A DNA stretch of 64,000 nucleotides. Source: QQVM01 sp035341855 (GTDB lineage Bacteria > Bacteroidota > Bacteroidia > AKYH767-A > 2013-40CM-41-45). Below are positions 36,943 to 46,073 of the stretch, one piece after another. The stretch spans positions 1 to 64,000 of the forward strand of contig DAOQWA010000002.1 of NCBI GenBank assembly GCA_035341855.1, in the 5' to 3' direction. The number at the start of each line of letters is the position of its first letter. The stretch's first letter is position 1. The position numbers were made by a program, and so were the translations under genes. The notes under the pieces were generated by a model. It was given only the letters and a program-made list of their open reading frames with translations. It searched no databases and was not told the origin of the DNA.

Positions 36943-37111
36943 AATGTGCTTTGTACGAAATAAAAGCTAAGGACTTCAAAATTTGTCACAAGAAAGCAAG
37001 AAATCAGATAAATTTAATCAAAGGTTAATATATTCCTAAAATATGTATGTGATTGAATTCAAATGAATGGATTTAATAGATTTGAGACAAAATCTAACAA
37101 GCAATTCTTTT

Positions 37112-39178
37112 ATGAACCAGAAAACTATCAAGTACACAGCAACTTTTTTTTCAATCTTAGGAATTCTTTTCAGTGGATGTAGTCATAACGTAGAAAAGGA
37201 ACAAGCCAATAATGGTCATGATGATTTTCTTTGGCAATGGATCGATAGCACCTTAAATCCGGGTGATGATTTTTTCAAATTTGCAAGCGGCAACTGGATG
37301 AAAAACAACCCCATCCCTGAAAGTGAAAAACGTTGGGGAATAGCAAACCTTATATACAATGAAAATTATGAAAAGCTGTTAAGCATTTGTACTGATGCTG
37401 CTTCCGATGAGTCATCCAAACAGGGCAGTAACGCACAAAAGATTGGTGACTTCTGGACTACCGCAATGGATACATTGAAAATTGAAGAACAGGGAATCAC
37501 ACCACTCTTACCGGTCTTCGAACAGATCGACGCTATAAAAAATAAACAGGATGTACTAGCTACAATAGCCGATTTACAAAAGTTTACCAGTGACCCTTTA
37601 TACTATATAGCAATCTACCAGGATGAAATGAATAGCGAAAAAGTTGCTGTTCATTTATATCAGGGTGGTATCGGTATGCCTGACAGGGATTATTACTTCA
37701 ATAATGATCAGAGAACAAAGAAGATTAGAGAGGAGTATCAAATTCATTTGGAAAAAATGTTTTCACTCCTTGGAGAACCTGAAGCAAAGGCTAAAGCTGC
37801 TGCTGCTGTAGTTTACAGAATCGAGAAGCAACTGGCATCTGCATCACGCAAAATTGAAGACCTCCGTGATCCATATTTAAATTACACTAAAATGTCATCT
37901 CCTGAATTTGCTGCTTTCGCCCCGGAGATGGACTGGATGAAATTAAGGGAGCAATTAGATTTTAAAGGACTCGATTCAGTAATAGTCGCTCAACCTGAGT
38001 TCTTCAAAGAAGTGAACAAGAGCTTAAAGAGCACATCCATTGACGATTGGAAAACCTATCTCAAATGGAATGTTCTCAATAACTATGCTGATAAGCTCAG
38101 CTCTGCATTTGAAAAACAGAATTTTGAATTTTATGGCAAGGTATTGTCCGGAGTCACAGAACAAAGGCCAAGATGGAAGCGGGTTCTTGATGACCAGGAA
38201 AATTATCTGGGTGACGCCATGGGTCAGCTCTACGTTTCAAAATATGTTTCGGCCGGTATGAAAGAACGCTACGACAAACTGGTACAGAACATGCTCGACA
38301 CCTACAAAGAACGAATAGAAGGATTATCATGGATGAGCGATGTGACGAAGGAAAATGCAGTGCACAAACTTTCAAAGATCGGCCGCAAAGTTTGTTACCC
38401 TGAAAAATGGAAAGATTATTCTACCCTTGAGATAGCACGAGGATCATTTACGGAAAACGTGATGAATTGTAAGCGATGGCAGTATGCATATTATATCAAC
38501 AAATTAAATAAACCGGTTGACAGAACAGAATGGGAGATGACACCTCAAACGTATAATGCATATTACAATCCTTCCAACAATGAGATCGTACTGCCTGCAG
38601 CCATTTTCCTGATTCCGGGTCTCCCTGATTCACTTGCAGATGATGCCATAATCTATGGTTATGCTGCTGCATCTACGATCGGTCATGAGCTCACCCATGG
38701 ATTTGATGATCAGGGAAGGCAATTTGATGCAGATGGAAATCTAAATAACTGGTGGACGGAAGAAGATTCAATAAAATTTTCAAAACAGGCATTGCTCTTA
38801 ACAGAACAATTCAGCAATTATATAGTTCTTGATAGCCTCCATATTAATGGTGAAGCTACATTAGGAGAAAACATTGCTGACCTGGGCGGTGTAGTAATAG
38901 GCTATGCAGCTTTCAAAAAAACTGAACAATATAAAAAAGGAGAGAAGATCGATGGTCTGACACCTTCACAAAGATACTTTCTCGGATATAGTATGGGTTG
39001 GCTCGGTCATTCACGTGATGAAGCTCTTGCAATGCAGGTAATGACCAATGTTCACTCGCCAAATTTCTTAAGAGTGAACGGTCCTTTTGCAAATGTTCCG
39101 GAGTTTTATGAAGCTTTCGGAATACAGGAAGGACGGGCCATGTGGAGACCTGACAGTCTGCGTGTGAGCATTTGGTAA
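37112..39178 (+). CDS. M13-family (neprilysin/PepO-like) zinc metallopeptidase, lipoprotein
   Basis: About 688 aa from the ATG at 37112; the frame extends to an ATG at 37067, but only the second gives a proper lipoprotein signal with lipobox FSGC. Peptidase_M13_N then Peptidase_M13 domains. Zinc motif HELTH at about residues 525-529 followed by GENIADLGG (Glu near 586, third ligand), and the substrate-cleft NAYYNPSNNEIVLPAA. Cleaves oligopeptides, likely in the periplasm or at the outer membrane. Divergent from the TolB-like gene. Full length for the family. Confidence 0.93.
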   Translation: MNQKTIKYTATFFSILGILFSGCSHNVEKEQANNGHDDFLWQWIDSTLNPGDDFFKFASGNWMKNNPIPESEKRWGIANLIYNENYEKLLSICTDAASDESSKQGSNAQKIGDFWTTAMDTLKIEEQGITPLLPVFEQIDAIKNKQDVLATIADLQKFTSDPLYYIAIYQDEMNSEKVAVHLYQGGIGMPDRDYYFNNDQRTKKIREEYQIHLEKMFSLLGEPEAKAKAAAAVVYRIEKQLASASRKIEDLRDPYLNYTKMSSPEFAAFAPEMDWMKLREQLDFKGLDSVIVAQPEFFKEVNKSLKSTSIDDWKTYLKWNVLNNYADKLSSAFEKQNFEFYGKVLSGVTEQRPRWKRVLDDQENYLGDAMGQLYVSKYVSAGMKERYDKLVQNMLDTYKERIEGLSWMSDVTKENAVHKLSKIGRKVCYPEKWKDYSTLEIARGSFTENVMNCKRWQYAYYINKLNKPVDRTEWEMTPQTYNAYYNPSNNEIVLPAAIFLIPGLPDSLADDAIIYGYAAASTIGHELTHGFDDQGRQFDADGNLNNWWTEEDSIKFSKQALLLTEQFSNYIVLDSLHINGEATLGENIADLGGVVIGYAAFKKTEQYKKGEKIDGLTPSQRYFLGYSMGWLGHSRDEALAMQVMTNVHSPNFLRVNGPFANVPEFYEAFGIQEGRAMWRPDSLRVSIW

Positions 39179-39310
39179 ATGCCCGTCTGAAAATTATTTA
39201 ATCATATTAGTGAACATGATAAATATCAGCTGGTGAATGATGGAGGTCATTAGCCAAGATCAACTCACAATCTAATTTTGGGTTATGAACAGAAACCACT
39301 AATTCCCAAA

Positions 39311-39874
39311 ATGATGAAAACTCAAAAACTATTTGTCTTTCTTATTGCACTTTTAGCTATCGGTATGATTAGTTGCTCTACAAATTCAACCGAAGGAGAA
39401 TCAGATATGAACGAAAATAATACTTCTGAAGTCCAAACCGGAGGTGGACAGTCTACTGTGCAGGATGATATTTCTCAACCCAATGTGGTAAAGATCGCAA
39501 TTGGCTCTAAGGACCATACTACCTTAGTAAAAGCCGTAATTGCTGCTGAACTTGTTGATGCATTATCGAATAATGGACCTTTTACGGTTTTTGCTCCAAC
39601 TGACGAAGCCTTTTCAGCATTGCCTGAAGGAGTGCTTTCCGATCTCATGAAAAAGGAGAAAAAAGGCGATCTGGAAAATGTTTTGTACAACCACGTGATC
39701 GTCGGATCATTCAAAGCAGAAGACTTCCATGACGGACAGGAAATCACACTATTCGGCGGCAAGCGTGTTTTGTTCAGTGTAAAAGATGGAAAAGTACAAG
39801 TTAATGGAGCAAATATATTAGCGACAGTTCCGGCAAGTAATGGATATGTCTTGGTAGTTGACAAGGTACTTTAA
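39311..39874 (+). CDS. Fasciclin-domain lipoprotein
   Basis: A 187 aa lipoprotein from the ATG at 39311 (the frame extends to a TTG at 39278). Lipobox ISC. A Ser/Thr/Asn/Gln-rich linker (about 30-60) leads into one FAS1 domain with the H1/H2 signatures GPFTVFAPTDEAFSALP and YNHVIVG, and the closing GYVLVVDKVL. FAS1 domains mediate adhesion or polysaccharide contact. Likely surface exposed or in the outer membrane. A strong terminator follows 54 bp after the stop. Confidence 0.88.
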   Translation: MMKTQKLFVFLIALLAIGMISCSTNSTEGESDMNENNTSEVQTGGGQSTVQDDISQPNVVKIAIGSKDHTTLVKAVIAAELVDALSNNGPFTVFAPTDEAFSALPEGVLSDLMKKEKKGDLENVLYNHVIVGSFKAEDFHDGQEITLFGGKRVLFSVKDGKVQVNGANILATVPASNGYVLVVDKVL

Positions 39875-39927
39875 GTGTACCATCAAGGTTTTGAATATTG
39901 ATTTAGGTTTGTAATAGATGGTGGAGC

Positions 39928-39963
39928 GCCCTTCCGATATTGGAAGGGCTCTTTATTTTTTTT
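39928..39963 (+). terminator. Rho-independent terminator after the fasciclin gene
   Basis: Stem GCCCTTCC (39928-39935) with GGAAGGGC (39942-39949), loop GATATT, followed by a T-rich tract to 39963. It works for the + strand; no T-tract follows in the other direction. Confidence 0.85.
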
Positions 39964-39987
39964 CCATCGAAAACAGACATGAGTGGT

Positions 39988-41022
39988 CTAGAAAGGCATT
40001 CTGGCAACCGGTGCAATTGATAGGTCTGCGTAATCTCCTAGCTTATACTTATAATAGCCGGCAATTGCAATCATTGCAGCATTGTCGGTACAATACTCAA
40101 AAGGAGGAATGTATACCTTCCAATCATTTACTTCGCCTAAACGGAGCAGGTTTTCTCTAAGAAAAGAATTAGCACTGACCCCACCTGAGATGGCTATTTG
40201 ACTGATACCCGTCGCAAATGCTGCTTTCTCCAGTTTTTCCAGAAGAATGTCTACGATACACTGTTGTATCGATGCACAAATATCTGCCTTATTTTTCTCA
40301 ATAAAATTTGGATCTTTTTCCACCTCATTCTGAATAAAATATAAAAAGGCAGTTTTCAAGCCGCTGAAACTAAAATTCAGATCACTAACGTTTGGTTTCG
40401 GGAAGCTATATCTTGCAGGGTTAGCATTTGTTGCAAACTTATCGATCAGAGGACCACCGGGGTATGCCAAGCCAAGGATCTTTGCTGCCTTATCGAAGGC
40501 TTCTCCTGCTGCATCATCCAAAGTCTCACCAAGGATCTGCATATCCATAGGGCTATTTACCTTTATGATCTGTGTATGACCACCTGAAACGGTAAGACAT
40601 AAAAAGGGAAAAGCGGGCTTTGAACCTGATTCAGAAGTATTACTTTCAAGAAAATGGGCAAGCACATGACCCTGCATATGATTCACCGCGATTAATGGAA
40701 TTCCGAGCCCAAAGGCAAGTGATTTAGCAAAAGCAACCCCGACATGCAATGCCCCCATAAGGCCAGGACCAATTGTGACAGAAACAGCATGGAGTTCGTT
40801 TTTGGTTATATTTGCCACACGTAAGGCCTCTTCTACTACTAAAACGACTTTTTGCTGATGAGCTCTCGAAGCTAATTCAGGGACAACTCCTCCAAAAAGA
40901 CGGTGAATCATGTTCTGATTCGCAATGATATTAGAAAGTTCCTTTCTATTACAAGTTACAGCAGCAGCAGTCTCGTCGCAGGAAGATTCAATACCAAGGA
41001 TATAAATCGGAGTGTCAGACAC
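39988..41022 (-). CDS. tsaD: tRNA N6-threonylcarbamoyladenosine transferase
   Basis: A 344 aa ASKHA-fold enzyme that transfers the threonylcarbamoyl group to A37 of ANN-decoding tRNAs. Start YILGIESSCDETAAAV, GPGLMGALHVG, metal-binding H115 and H119 in VNHMQGHVLAHF, the ATP loop LTVSGGHTQI, and the C-terminal AISGGVSANSFLRE. Start codon is GTG at 41022; no ATG is better placed. tsaB, tsaC and tsaE are not nearby. It is divergent from the TamB-like gene, whose start lies 75 bp away. MtaB, encoded elsewhere in the window, acts on the same tRNA base. Confidence 0.95.
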   Translation of the reverse strand: MSDTPIYILGIESSCDETAAAVTCNRKELSNIIANQNMIHRLFGGVVPELASRAHQQKVVLVVEEALRVANITKNELHAVSVTIGPGLMGALHVGVAFAKSLAFGLGIPLIAVNHMQGHVLAHFLESNTSESGSKPAFPFLCLTVSGGHTQIIKVNSPMDMQILGETLDDAAGEAFDKAAKILGLAYPGGPLIDKFATNANPARYSFPKPNVSDLNFSFSGLKTAFLYFIQNEVEKDPNFIEKNKADICASIQQCIVDILLEKLEKAAFATGISQIAISGGVSANSFLRENLLRLGEVNDWKVYIPPFEYCTDNAAMIAIAGYYKYKLGDYADLSIAPVARMPF

Positions 41023-41096
41023 GGTATGATAGTTGCAATATTATAGTTAGCAGATTTTCAAAAACCAAAAGTATCAAAAAAATTAAGCGCTTTTTA

Positions 41097-44000
41097 TTGT
41101 GGACAATAGGAATAGTATTACTAATCCTTTGTAGCTTTTTTGTGCTTATACAATTTTCTCCATTTCAAACCTGGCTTGCAAAACAACTTACACAGTATTT
41201 ATCGGATGAACTGAAAACTACTATAACAATTGACAAGGTGCATGTCGATTTTTTAGCAGGATTTACTCTAACAGGTGTTTATATGGAGGATCTGCATAAA
41301 GACACTCTGCTTTACGCAGATCAGATTGAACTTCGCGTAAAAGATTTTAGTTCTGCGGATCGAAAAATTATCATTAAACGAATTGAATTAGACAAGGCGA
41401 AATTTCATCTTAATCTTTATTCAGGTGAGAAGCATGATAATATCTTTTTTCTGATTGAATATTTTTCAGGCAATGATACCACCACTCAAACGAGTGAAGC
41501 AGCTTGGGATATACGCTTTGAAAACATCAAACTGACGAATGTTTCTTTTAAACGTTGGATTGAAGGTGATAGCGTTTCACCTGTTGGAATTAATTTTTCT
41601 GATCTGGCAATCAGGGATATTAATGGCGAAATGAAGAACATGTTTTTTTCAGGGGATTCTCTTTTTGTTGATATTAAAAAACTCTCATTCTATGAAAAGA
41701 GTGGTTTTAAAATAGATGATTTTCATACTGATGCAAAAATCGCCTCGGATCAAATGAGCTTTCAATCACTCTATATAAAGTCTCCAAATACAGAAATCAA
41801 CGGAAACCTTATTTTCGAGTATGATAGTTTCGCCGACTTCAATTGGTTTACTAAGTTAATTCACTGGAAAGCCGACTTCGCGAACACACATGTTTCCTTT
41901 CAGGACATTTCATATTTTGCTCATGATATATGGGGCATTAAGAATGTTCTTAGCCTGGAAGGAAACTTTAAAGGTACGGTCAATAAGTTCAAAGGTAAGA
42001 ATGTAGAATTGCGTTGGGGTGAAAAATCATACCTGAAAGGAAACGTTGGACTATATGGTTTGCCCTATATCTCTGAAACCTTTATGGATGTACAGGCTGA
42101 TGAAATCCTGACAAATAAAAAGGATATCGAAATCTTTCCGACATACCCGTTCACGGAAGGCAAAACACTCAGGCTTCCGGATAATATGTCGGAATTGGGA
42201 GATGTAAAGTTCAATGGAAAGTTTACAGGATTCTATAGTGACTTCGTTGCATACGGAAACATTCGAACTGAGCTTGGATATCTTTCTTCTGACTTAAACT
42301 TAAAGCATGACCGCAAAACTTCAAATTACATATATCAGGGACATTTATCTGCCACACAATTTGATGTCGGAAGGTTAACGGCGATCCCGGATATAGGGAG
42401 TGTTTCATTCAATGCACAGGTAAAAGGAAGCGGCCTGCACCTTGAAAAAATTGATGCAAGAATGACCGGAACCATTCAATCTATTGAATACCGGAAATAC
42501 GCTTATCGCAATATCAAGGTTGATGGTGAACTTTCAAAAAGAATGTTCAATGGTGTTCTTTCGATCCATGAGCCAAATCTTGGTCTTGATTTTCAAGGAG
42601 CAATAGATTTTAGAGACACGCTGCCACTTTTTAATTTCAAAGCTGTTGTTGATAAAGCAAATCTCGATTCACTGAACCTTCTCAAATTACCAAATGAAAA
42701 TGTACTTAGTACATCTATCACAAGTTCTCTAAGAGGAAATCGTTTGGACAATCTTGAGGGAACAGTTGATATTAGTAATTCCTATATGAGATCCGGCTCT
42801 TCAATGTATCATATAAGGAATGTCAGTTTATCCGCCCAAAAAGACGACGAGGTGAATAAAAGTTTAATTCTCAATTCTGACTTTATGAATGCCAATATCA
42901 GGGGTCAATTTGAGTTGGCAACCTTGTTTGATGCATTCAAAGAAATACTCCCAAGATATCTTCCATCGGTAATATTGCCGGTCAACTCTGACCCCGGGAA
43001 GCAAAATTTTAAATTTGACATTCATTTAAAGAACACTTCCATTATTACTGAACTTTTCTTGCCGTCCTGGACATTAGACCCTATGACAACTTTGAAAGGT
43101 GCAGTGAACACAAACAATAGCACTTTCAATTTACAATTAAACTCTCCAAGTATTCGATATAATAATCTGGCTTTTCAATCATTAGGGGTAGACATAAATG
43201 CAAACAACAGGGAGCTCACATTAAATGCTAATGTGGCCAGGTTTAACTTCACAGAAAATGCATTTATTCCTCAGATAACCATTCGTTCAAGTGCCAGAAA
43301 CAATTTTGTTCAATCTGATCTCCAATTAGCCAACTCAGATTCCTTTCCTAATCGTGCGCACCTGAAAGCAGGTATGGAATTTTATTCATCTAGCCGTTTT
43401 GATTTGAAATTTGATTCCTCGATAATAATCCTCAGAAATAAATTGTGGAATATCAATGCGGCAAATATTGTTGCATTTGATACCAGTTCAATCAGGTTTA
43501 GCAGCTTAAGCTTTAGCAATAGTCTGGAATCTGTCGAAGTTGATGGTATCATAGGAAAATCCATTGAAGAAAACCTGGGACTCACATTCCAAAATTTCGA
43601 CCTTAATAATCTTGACCCATTGTTTCAACTGGGAAAAAGCAGGCTAGGAGGTACAATCAATGGGAATATGGTGTTGAACGAAGCTAGAAAAAACCTTAAA
43701 GCCGAGACAGATTTAGTCATTTCAAATCTTGTTCTTAACGGTGATACATTAGGAAACGCAAGTTTGGTTTCGCGCTACAATAATGAACATAAAATTGTTG
43801 TTGCTAATGTGGGTATTACCAAAGGTACGGCCAAGATCCTGGAGTTAAAAGGAAATTACTACGCTGCCAAGAAGGATGACAACCTTGATTTTGACATGAA
43901 AATTTCAAACTTTTATTTACAAACCATTGAACCCTATATTGACGAAGTTCTCTCAGATGTGAGAGGAAAAGTGTCTGCGAACTTAAAATTAACGGGAACT

Positions 44001-45491
44001 TTAGAAAAGCCGGTTATTGAAGGTAATGTTGATCTCATCAGAGCAACTTGTGTGGTCAACTATCTAAATACTAAATATAGCCTGAGCAATACTGTAAAGG
44101 TGAAAAAAAACCTCTTTGATCTAAATGGAGTTACTGTCATTGATAAAGATAATAATGAAGCGAAAGTAAAAGGTAAAATCACACATGATTTTTTCGATCA
44201 TTTTGCCTTTGATGTTGAAGTATACCCGAATAACTTTCAAATGCTCAACACAAGTTATGCTCAAAACTCTCTCTATTATGGAAATGCAGTAGTATCCGGC
44301 TATGCACATTTCTACGGTCCTTTACAACTGATTGGAATGGATATTAACCTTGTACCCGCAAGAGGTACCATAATAAATATTCCTTTGAGTAATTCATCAG
44401 AGGTAACACAAAGTGATTTTATCACCTTTGTGGACCACTCCAAAAATTACGAATATGACGAAAAGCCTAGAACACTTGTCACTAACTCAGGTATTCGTCT
44501 GAATATGAATCTGGATATGAATCCTTCTGCTACTATCAACCTCATATTTGATGAAAAAATAGGTGACGTAATTTCAGGTACCGGTGATGGAAGCATCAGA
44601 ATGGATATAGATCAGAATGGTGTGTTCACCATGTATGGTACTTATACAATTTCAAAGGGTGAATACCTTTTTACTTTACAGAATCTTATCAATAAGAAAT
44701 TCAATATTGATTCGGGAAGCAGAATCACCTGGGCGGGAGACCCATATGAAGCAAACGTAGATTTATCTGCAGTTTACGTTTTGTACACTTCCTCATTATA
44801 CAATTTAGTTCAGGACTCTACTTATAAAAGAAGGTTACCTGTAGAATGTCGTTTGATGCTGAGTAATAAACTCCTTAACCCAACAATCAATTACGACATC
44901 AATGTCCGTGGATTAGACCCTGCAGGAGAAAGTATTGTAAAAAGTATACTTACTTCTGAGCAGGAGGTAAGCAAACAGATGTTTAGCCTCTTATTATTAA
45001 ATCAATTTTCACCACCTTCCAACCAATCTGCTTCTTCCTCCAGGATCGATGCCGGTGCCGGTGCCGGTGCAAGTGCGTCAGAATTATTGAGTAATCAAGT
45101 CAGTAATTGGCTGGGAAGACTGAGTAAGGATGTTAACATTGGAATAAATTATCGGTCAAGAGATAATTATAGCAATGAAGAGATCCAGCTTTTATTTGCG
45201 AAATCACTTTTCAATGACAGACTTTTAGTTGAAGGCAATGTGGGATATATGAGTAATCAAAGTCAAAACACGAACGATCTTGTCGGAGATTTTTATGCAG
45301 AATACAAAGTGAGTGAGGATGGTCGCTTTCGCTTAAAGGGATTCAACCGTTCAAACGCAGATAATGTCTTAAATTATTCAGCACCCTATACCCAAGGATT
45401 CGGAATTTTTTTCAGGCAAGAATTTAATAATGCAAGAGATCTATTGCAACGATTAAAAATTATTAACAGGAAGTCTGATGGTGAAAATTAA
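41097..45491 (+). CDS. TamB-like translocation/assembly protein (DUF490 C-terminus)
   Basis: A 1464-residue protein from TTG at 41097. One N-terminal transmembrane helix (IGIVLLILCSFFVLIQF) anchors it in the inner membrane; the rest is a long run of beta-rich repeats (AsmA/TamB-type taco fold) ending with the conserved DUF490 domain (DMNPSATINLIFDEKIGD, GTYTISKGEYLFTLQN, MFSLLLLNQFSPP). Such proteins move lipids or assist outer-membrane protein assembly between membranes. No ATG exists upstream; the frame is open further back with a basic stretch KTKSIKKIKRFLL just before the TTG, which suggests that the real start is upstream at a rare codon. Near 45051 a GCCGGT repeat encodes GAGAGA. Confidence 0.88.
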   Translation: MWTIGIVLLILCSFFVLIQFSPFQTWLAKQLTQYLSDELKTTITIDKVHVDFLAGFTLTGVYMEDLHKDTLLYADQIELRVKDFSSADRKIIIKRIELDKAKFHLNLYSGEKHDNIFFLIEYFSGNDTTTQTSEAAWDIRFENIKLTNVSFKRWIEGDSVSPVGINFSDLAIRDINGEMKNMFFSGDSLFVDIKKLSFYEKSGFKIDDFHTDAKIASDQMSFQSLYIKSPNTEINGNLIFEYDSFADFNWFTKLIHWKADFANTHVSFQDISYFAHDIWGIKNVLSLEGNFKGTVNKFKGKNVELRWGEKSYLKGNVGLYGLPYISETFMDVQADEILTNKKDIEIFPTYPFTEGKTLRLPDNMSELGDVKFNGKFTGFYSDFVAYGNIRTELGYLSSDLNLKHDRKTSNYIYQGHLSATQFDVGRLTAIPDIGSVSFNAQVKGSGLHLEKIDARMTGTIQSIEYRKYAYRNIKVDGELSKRMFNGVLSIHEPNLGLDFQGAIDFRDTLPLFNFKAVVDKANLDSLNLLKLPNENVLSTSITSSLRGNRLDNLEGTVDISNSYMRSGSSMYHIRNVSLSAQKDDEVNKSLILNSDFMNANIRGQFELATLFDAFKEILPRYLPSVILPVNSDPGKQNFKFDIHLKNTSIITELFLPSWTLDPMTTLKGAVNTNNSTFNLQLNSPSIRYNNLAFQSLGVDINANNRELTLNANVARFNFTENAFIPQITIRSSARNNFVQSDLQLANSDSFPNRAHLKAGMEFYSSSRFDLKFDSSIIILRNKLWNINAANIVAFDTSSIRFSSLSFSNSLESVEVDGIIGKSIEENLGLTFQNFDLNNLDPLFQLGKSRLGGTINGNMVLNEARKNLKAETDLVISNLVLNGDTLGNASLVSRYNNEHKIVVANVGITKGTAKILELKGNYYAAKKDDNLDFDMKISNFYLQTIEPYIDEVLSDVRGKVSANLKLTGTLEKPVIEGNVDLIRATCVVNYLNTKYSLSNTVKVKKNLFDLNGVTVIDKDNNEAKVKGKITHDFFDHFAFDVEVYPNNFQMLNTSYAQNSLYYGNAVVSGYAHFYGPLQLIGMDINLVPARGTIINIPLSNSSEVTQSDFITFVDHSKNYEYDEKPRTLVTNSGIRLNMNLDMNPSATINLIFDEKIGDVISGTGDGSIRMDIDQNGVFTMYGTYTISKGEYLFTLQNLINKKFNIDSGSRITWAGDPYEANVDLSAVYVLYTSSLYNLVQDSTYKRRLPVECRLMLSNKLLNPTINYDINVRGLDPAGESIVKSILTSEQEVSKQMFSLLLLNQFSPPSNQSASSSRIDAGAGAGASASELLSNQVSNWLGRLSKDVNIGINYRSRDNYSNEEIQLLFAKSLFNDRLLVEGNVGYMSNQSQNTNDLVGDFYAEYKVSEDGRFRLKGFNRSNADNVLNYSAPYTQGFGIFFRQEFNNARDLLQRLKIINRKSDGEN

Positions 45492-45516
45492 TAAAGGAAT
45501 AGTCTTTTATTGAAAA

Positions 45517-45551
45517 CAAAAAAACCGAACCTTAGGGGGTTCGGTTTTTTG
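45517..45551 (+). terminator. Rho-independent terminator after the TamB-like gene
   Basis: Stem AACCGAACC (45523-45531) with GGTTCGGTT (45538-45546), loop TTAGGG, flanked by A and T tracts, 26 bp after the stop codon. The A-tract on the other side could make it work in both directions. Confidence 0.88.
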
Positions 45552-46040
45552 TGATCAACCTGATTAGGTTGTCATTTGTGTTCAACCATATGTGTTTCTG
45601 TTTGCGTTTATACAATGATACAATTTGAAAAAAAACTTGTCGGCCATTTTTGTCCTTTATCTTACACTAATAAAAATATATTTCATCTCCCAGAATTTTT
45701 TAACAGCAATGGAATGGTACAAAAAGAACAAACGCTGCCGAGCCTTACGGGGCTGTGCAGCGTTTGAGAGTAACCTTACGGGGTTACCGGTAAACCATAC
45801 GCTTTTGTCTAGGTTTATAATACAATGATAAGGCATCAGAAACAGGCCATGTCAGCCATCAGAAGCATTTCATTACAGATGCAAGCAATTTTCAAATACT
45901 GATTGAAATACACCTAAAATTCCTCTATTTACTCCAGGAAAACGAAATTTGAGAAATAATGGGTCAAAACATCCTGCAAGATTTCATTAATTAGAAGAGA
46001 AAATAGCTATAAAAAATTAGAAAAACTGTTCCACAGAACT
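45552..46040. other. Non-coding gap, about 490 bp, between TamB and ribBA
   Basis: No convincing gene. Short frames here use TTG or ATG starts with no family resemblance and run across hairpins. The region holds a cluster of three hairpins (45729-45817), two near-identical stretches GTTTATACAATGATA (45606-45620) and GTTTATAATACAATGATA (45813-45830) in the same orientation around it, and AT-rich sequence up to the ribBA promoter. Confidence 0.6.
45729..45817. other. Cluster of three adjacent hairpins, unknown structured element
   Basis: First: a 10-bp perfect stem CAAACGCTGC (45729-45738) with GCAGCGTTTG (45757-45766), with an inner stem AGCC/GGCT and loop TTACGG. Second: GTAACC (45770-45775) with GGTTAC (45782-45787) and the same loop TTACGG. 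Third: TAAACC (45791-45796) with GGTTTA (45812-45817). The shared 10-mer CCTTACGGGG with compensating stem changes points to RNA or DNA structure. There is no T-tract, so it is not a simple terminator. It lies about 250 bp before ribBA but does not match the FMN riboswitch. Could be a small RNA, a REP-like element or a protein-binding site. Confidence 0.55.
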
Positions 46041-46044
46041 TTGC

Positions 46045-46052
46045 TAACTTTG
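46045..46052 (+). promoter_or_regulatory. Putative -7 box TAACTTTG for ribBA
   Basis: TAACTTTG (46045-46052) matches TAnnTTTG exactly, with the ribBA ATG at 46074. Expected transcription start near 46058, giving a leader of only about 15 nt. This would leave no room for a riboswitch between it and the gene. Confidence 0.5.
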
Positions 46053-46073
46053 CAGCAACATTATATTCAATCT

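Noticed and set aside
39475..39864. 129-codon minus-strand frame inside the fasciclin gene
   Set aside because: Lies wholly opposite the FAS1 domain and shows no homology of its own.
45729..45817. Integron attC site for the hairpin cluster
   Set aside because: The core boxes RYYYAAC and GTTRRRY are not found in the right arrangement, and no integrase or cassette genes are nearby.
45576..45828. Short frames at 45576-45767 and 45625-45828 before ribBA
   Set aside because: The second starts with TTG, and both run through or up to the hairpin cluster. Neither resembles a protein, and the region is better read as non-coding.
45552..46073. FMN riboswitch upstream of ribBA
   Set aside because: None of the conserved RFN elements is present, and the likely promoter at 46045 leaves only about 15 nt of leader.
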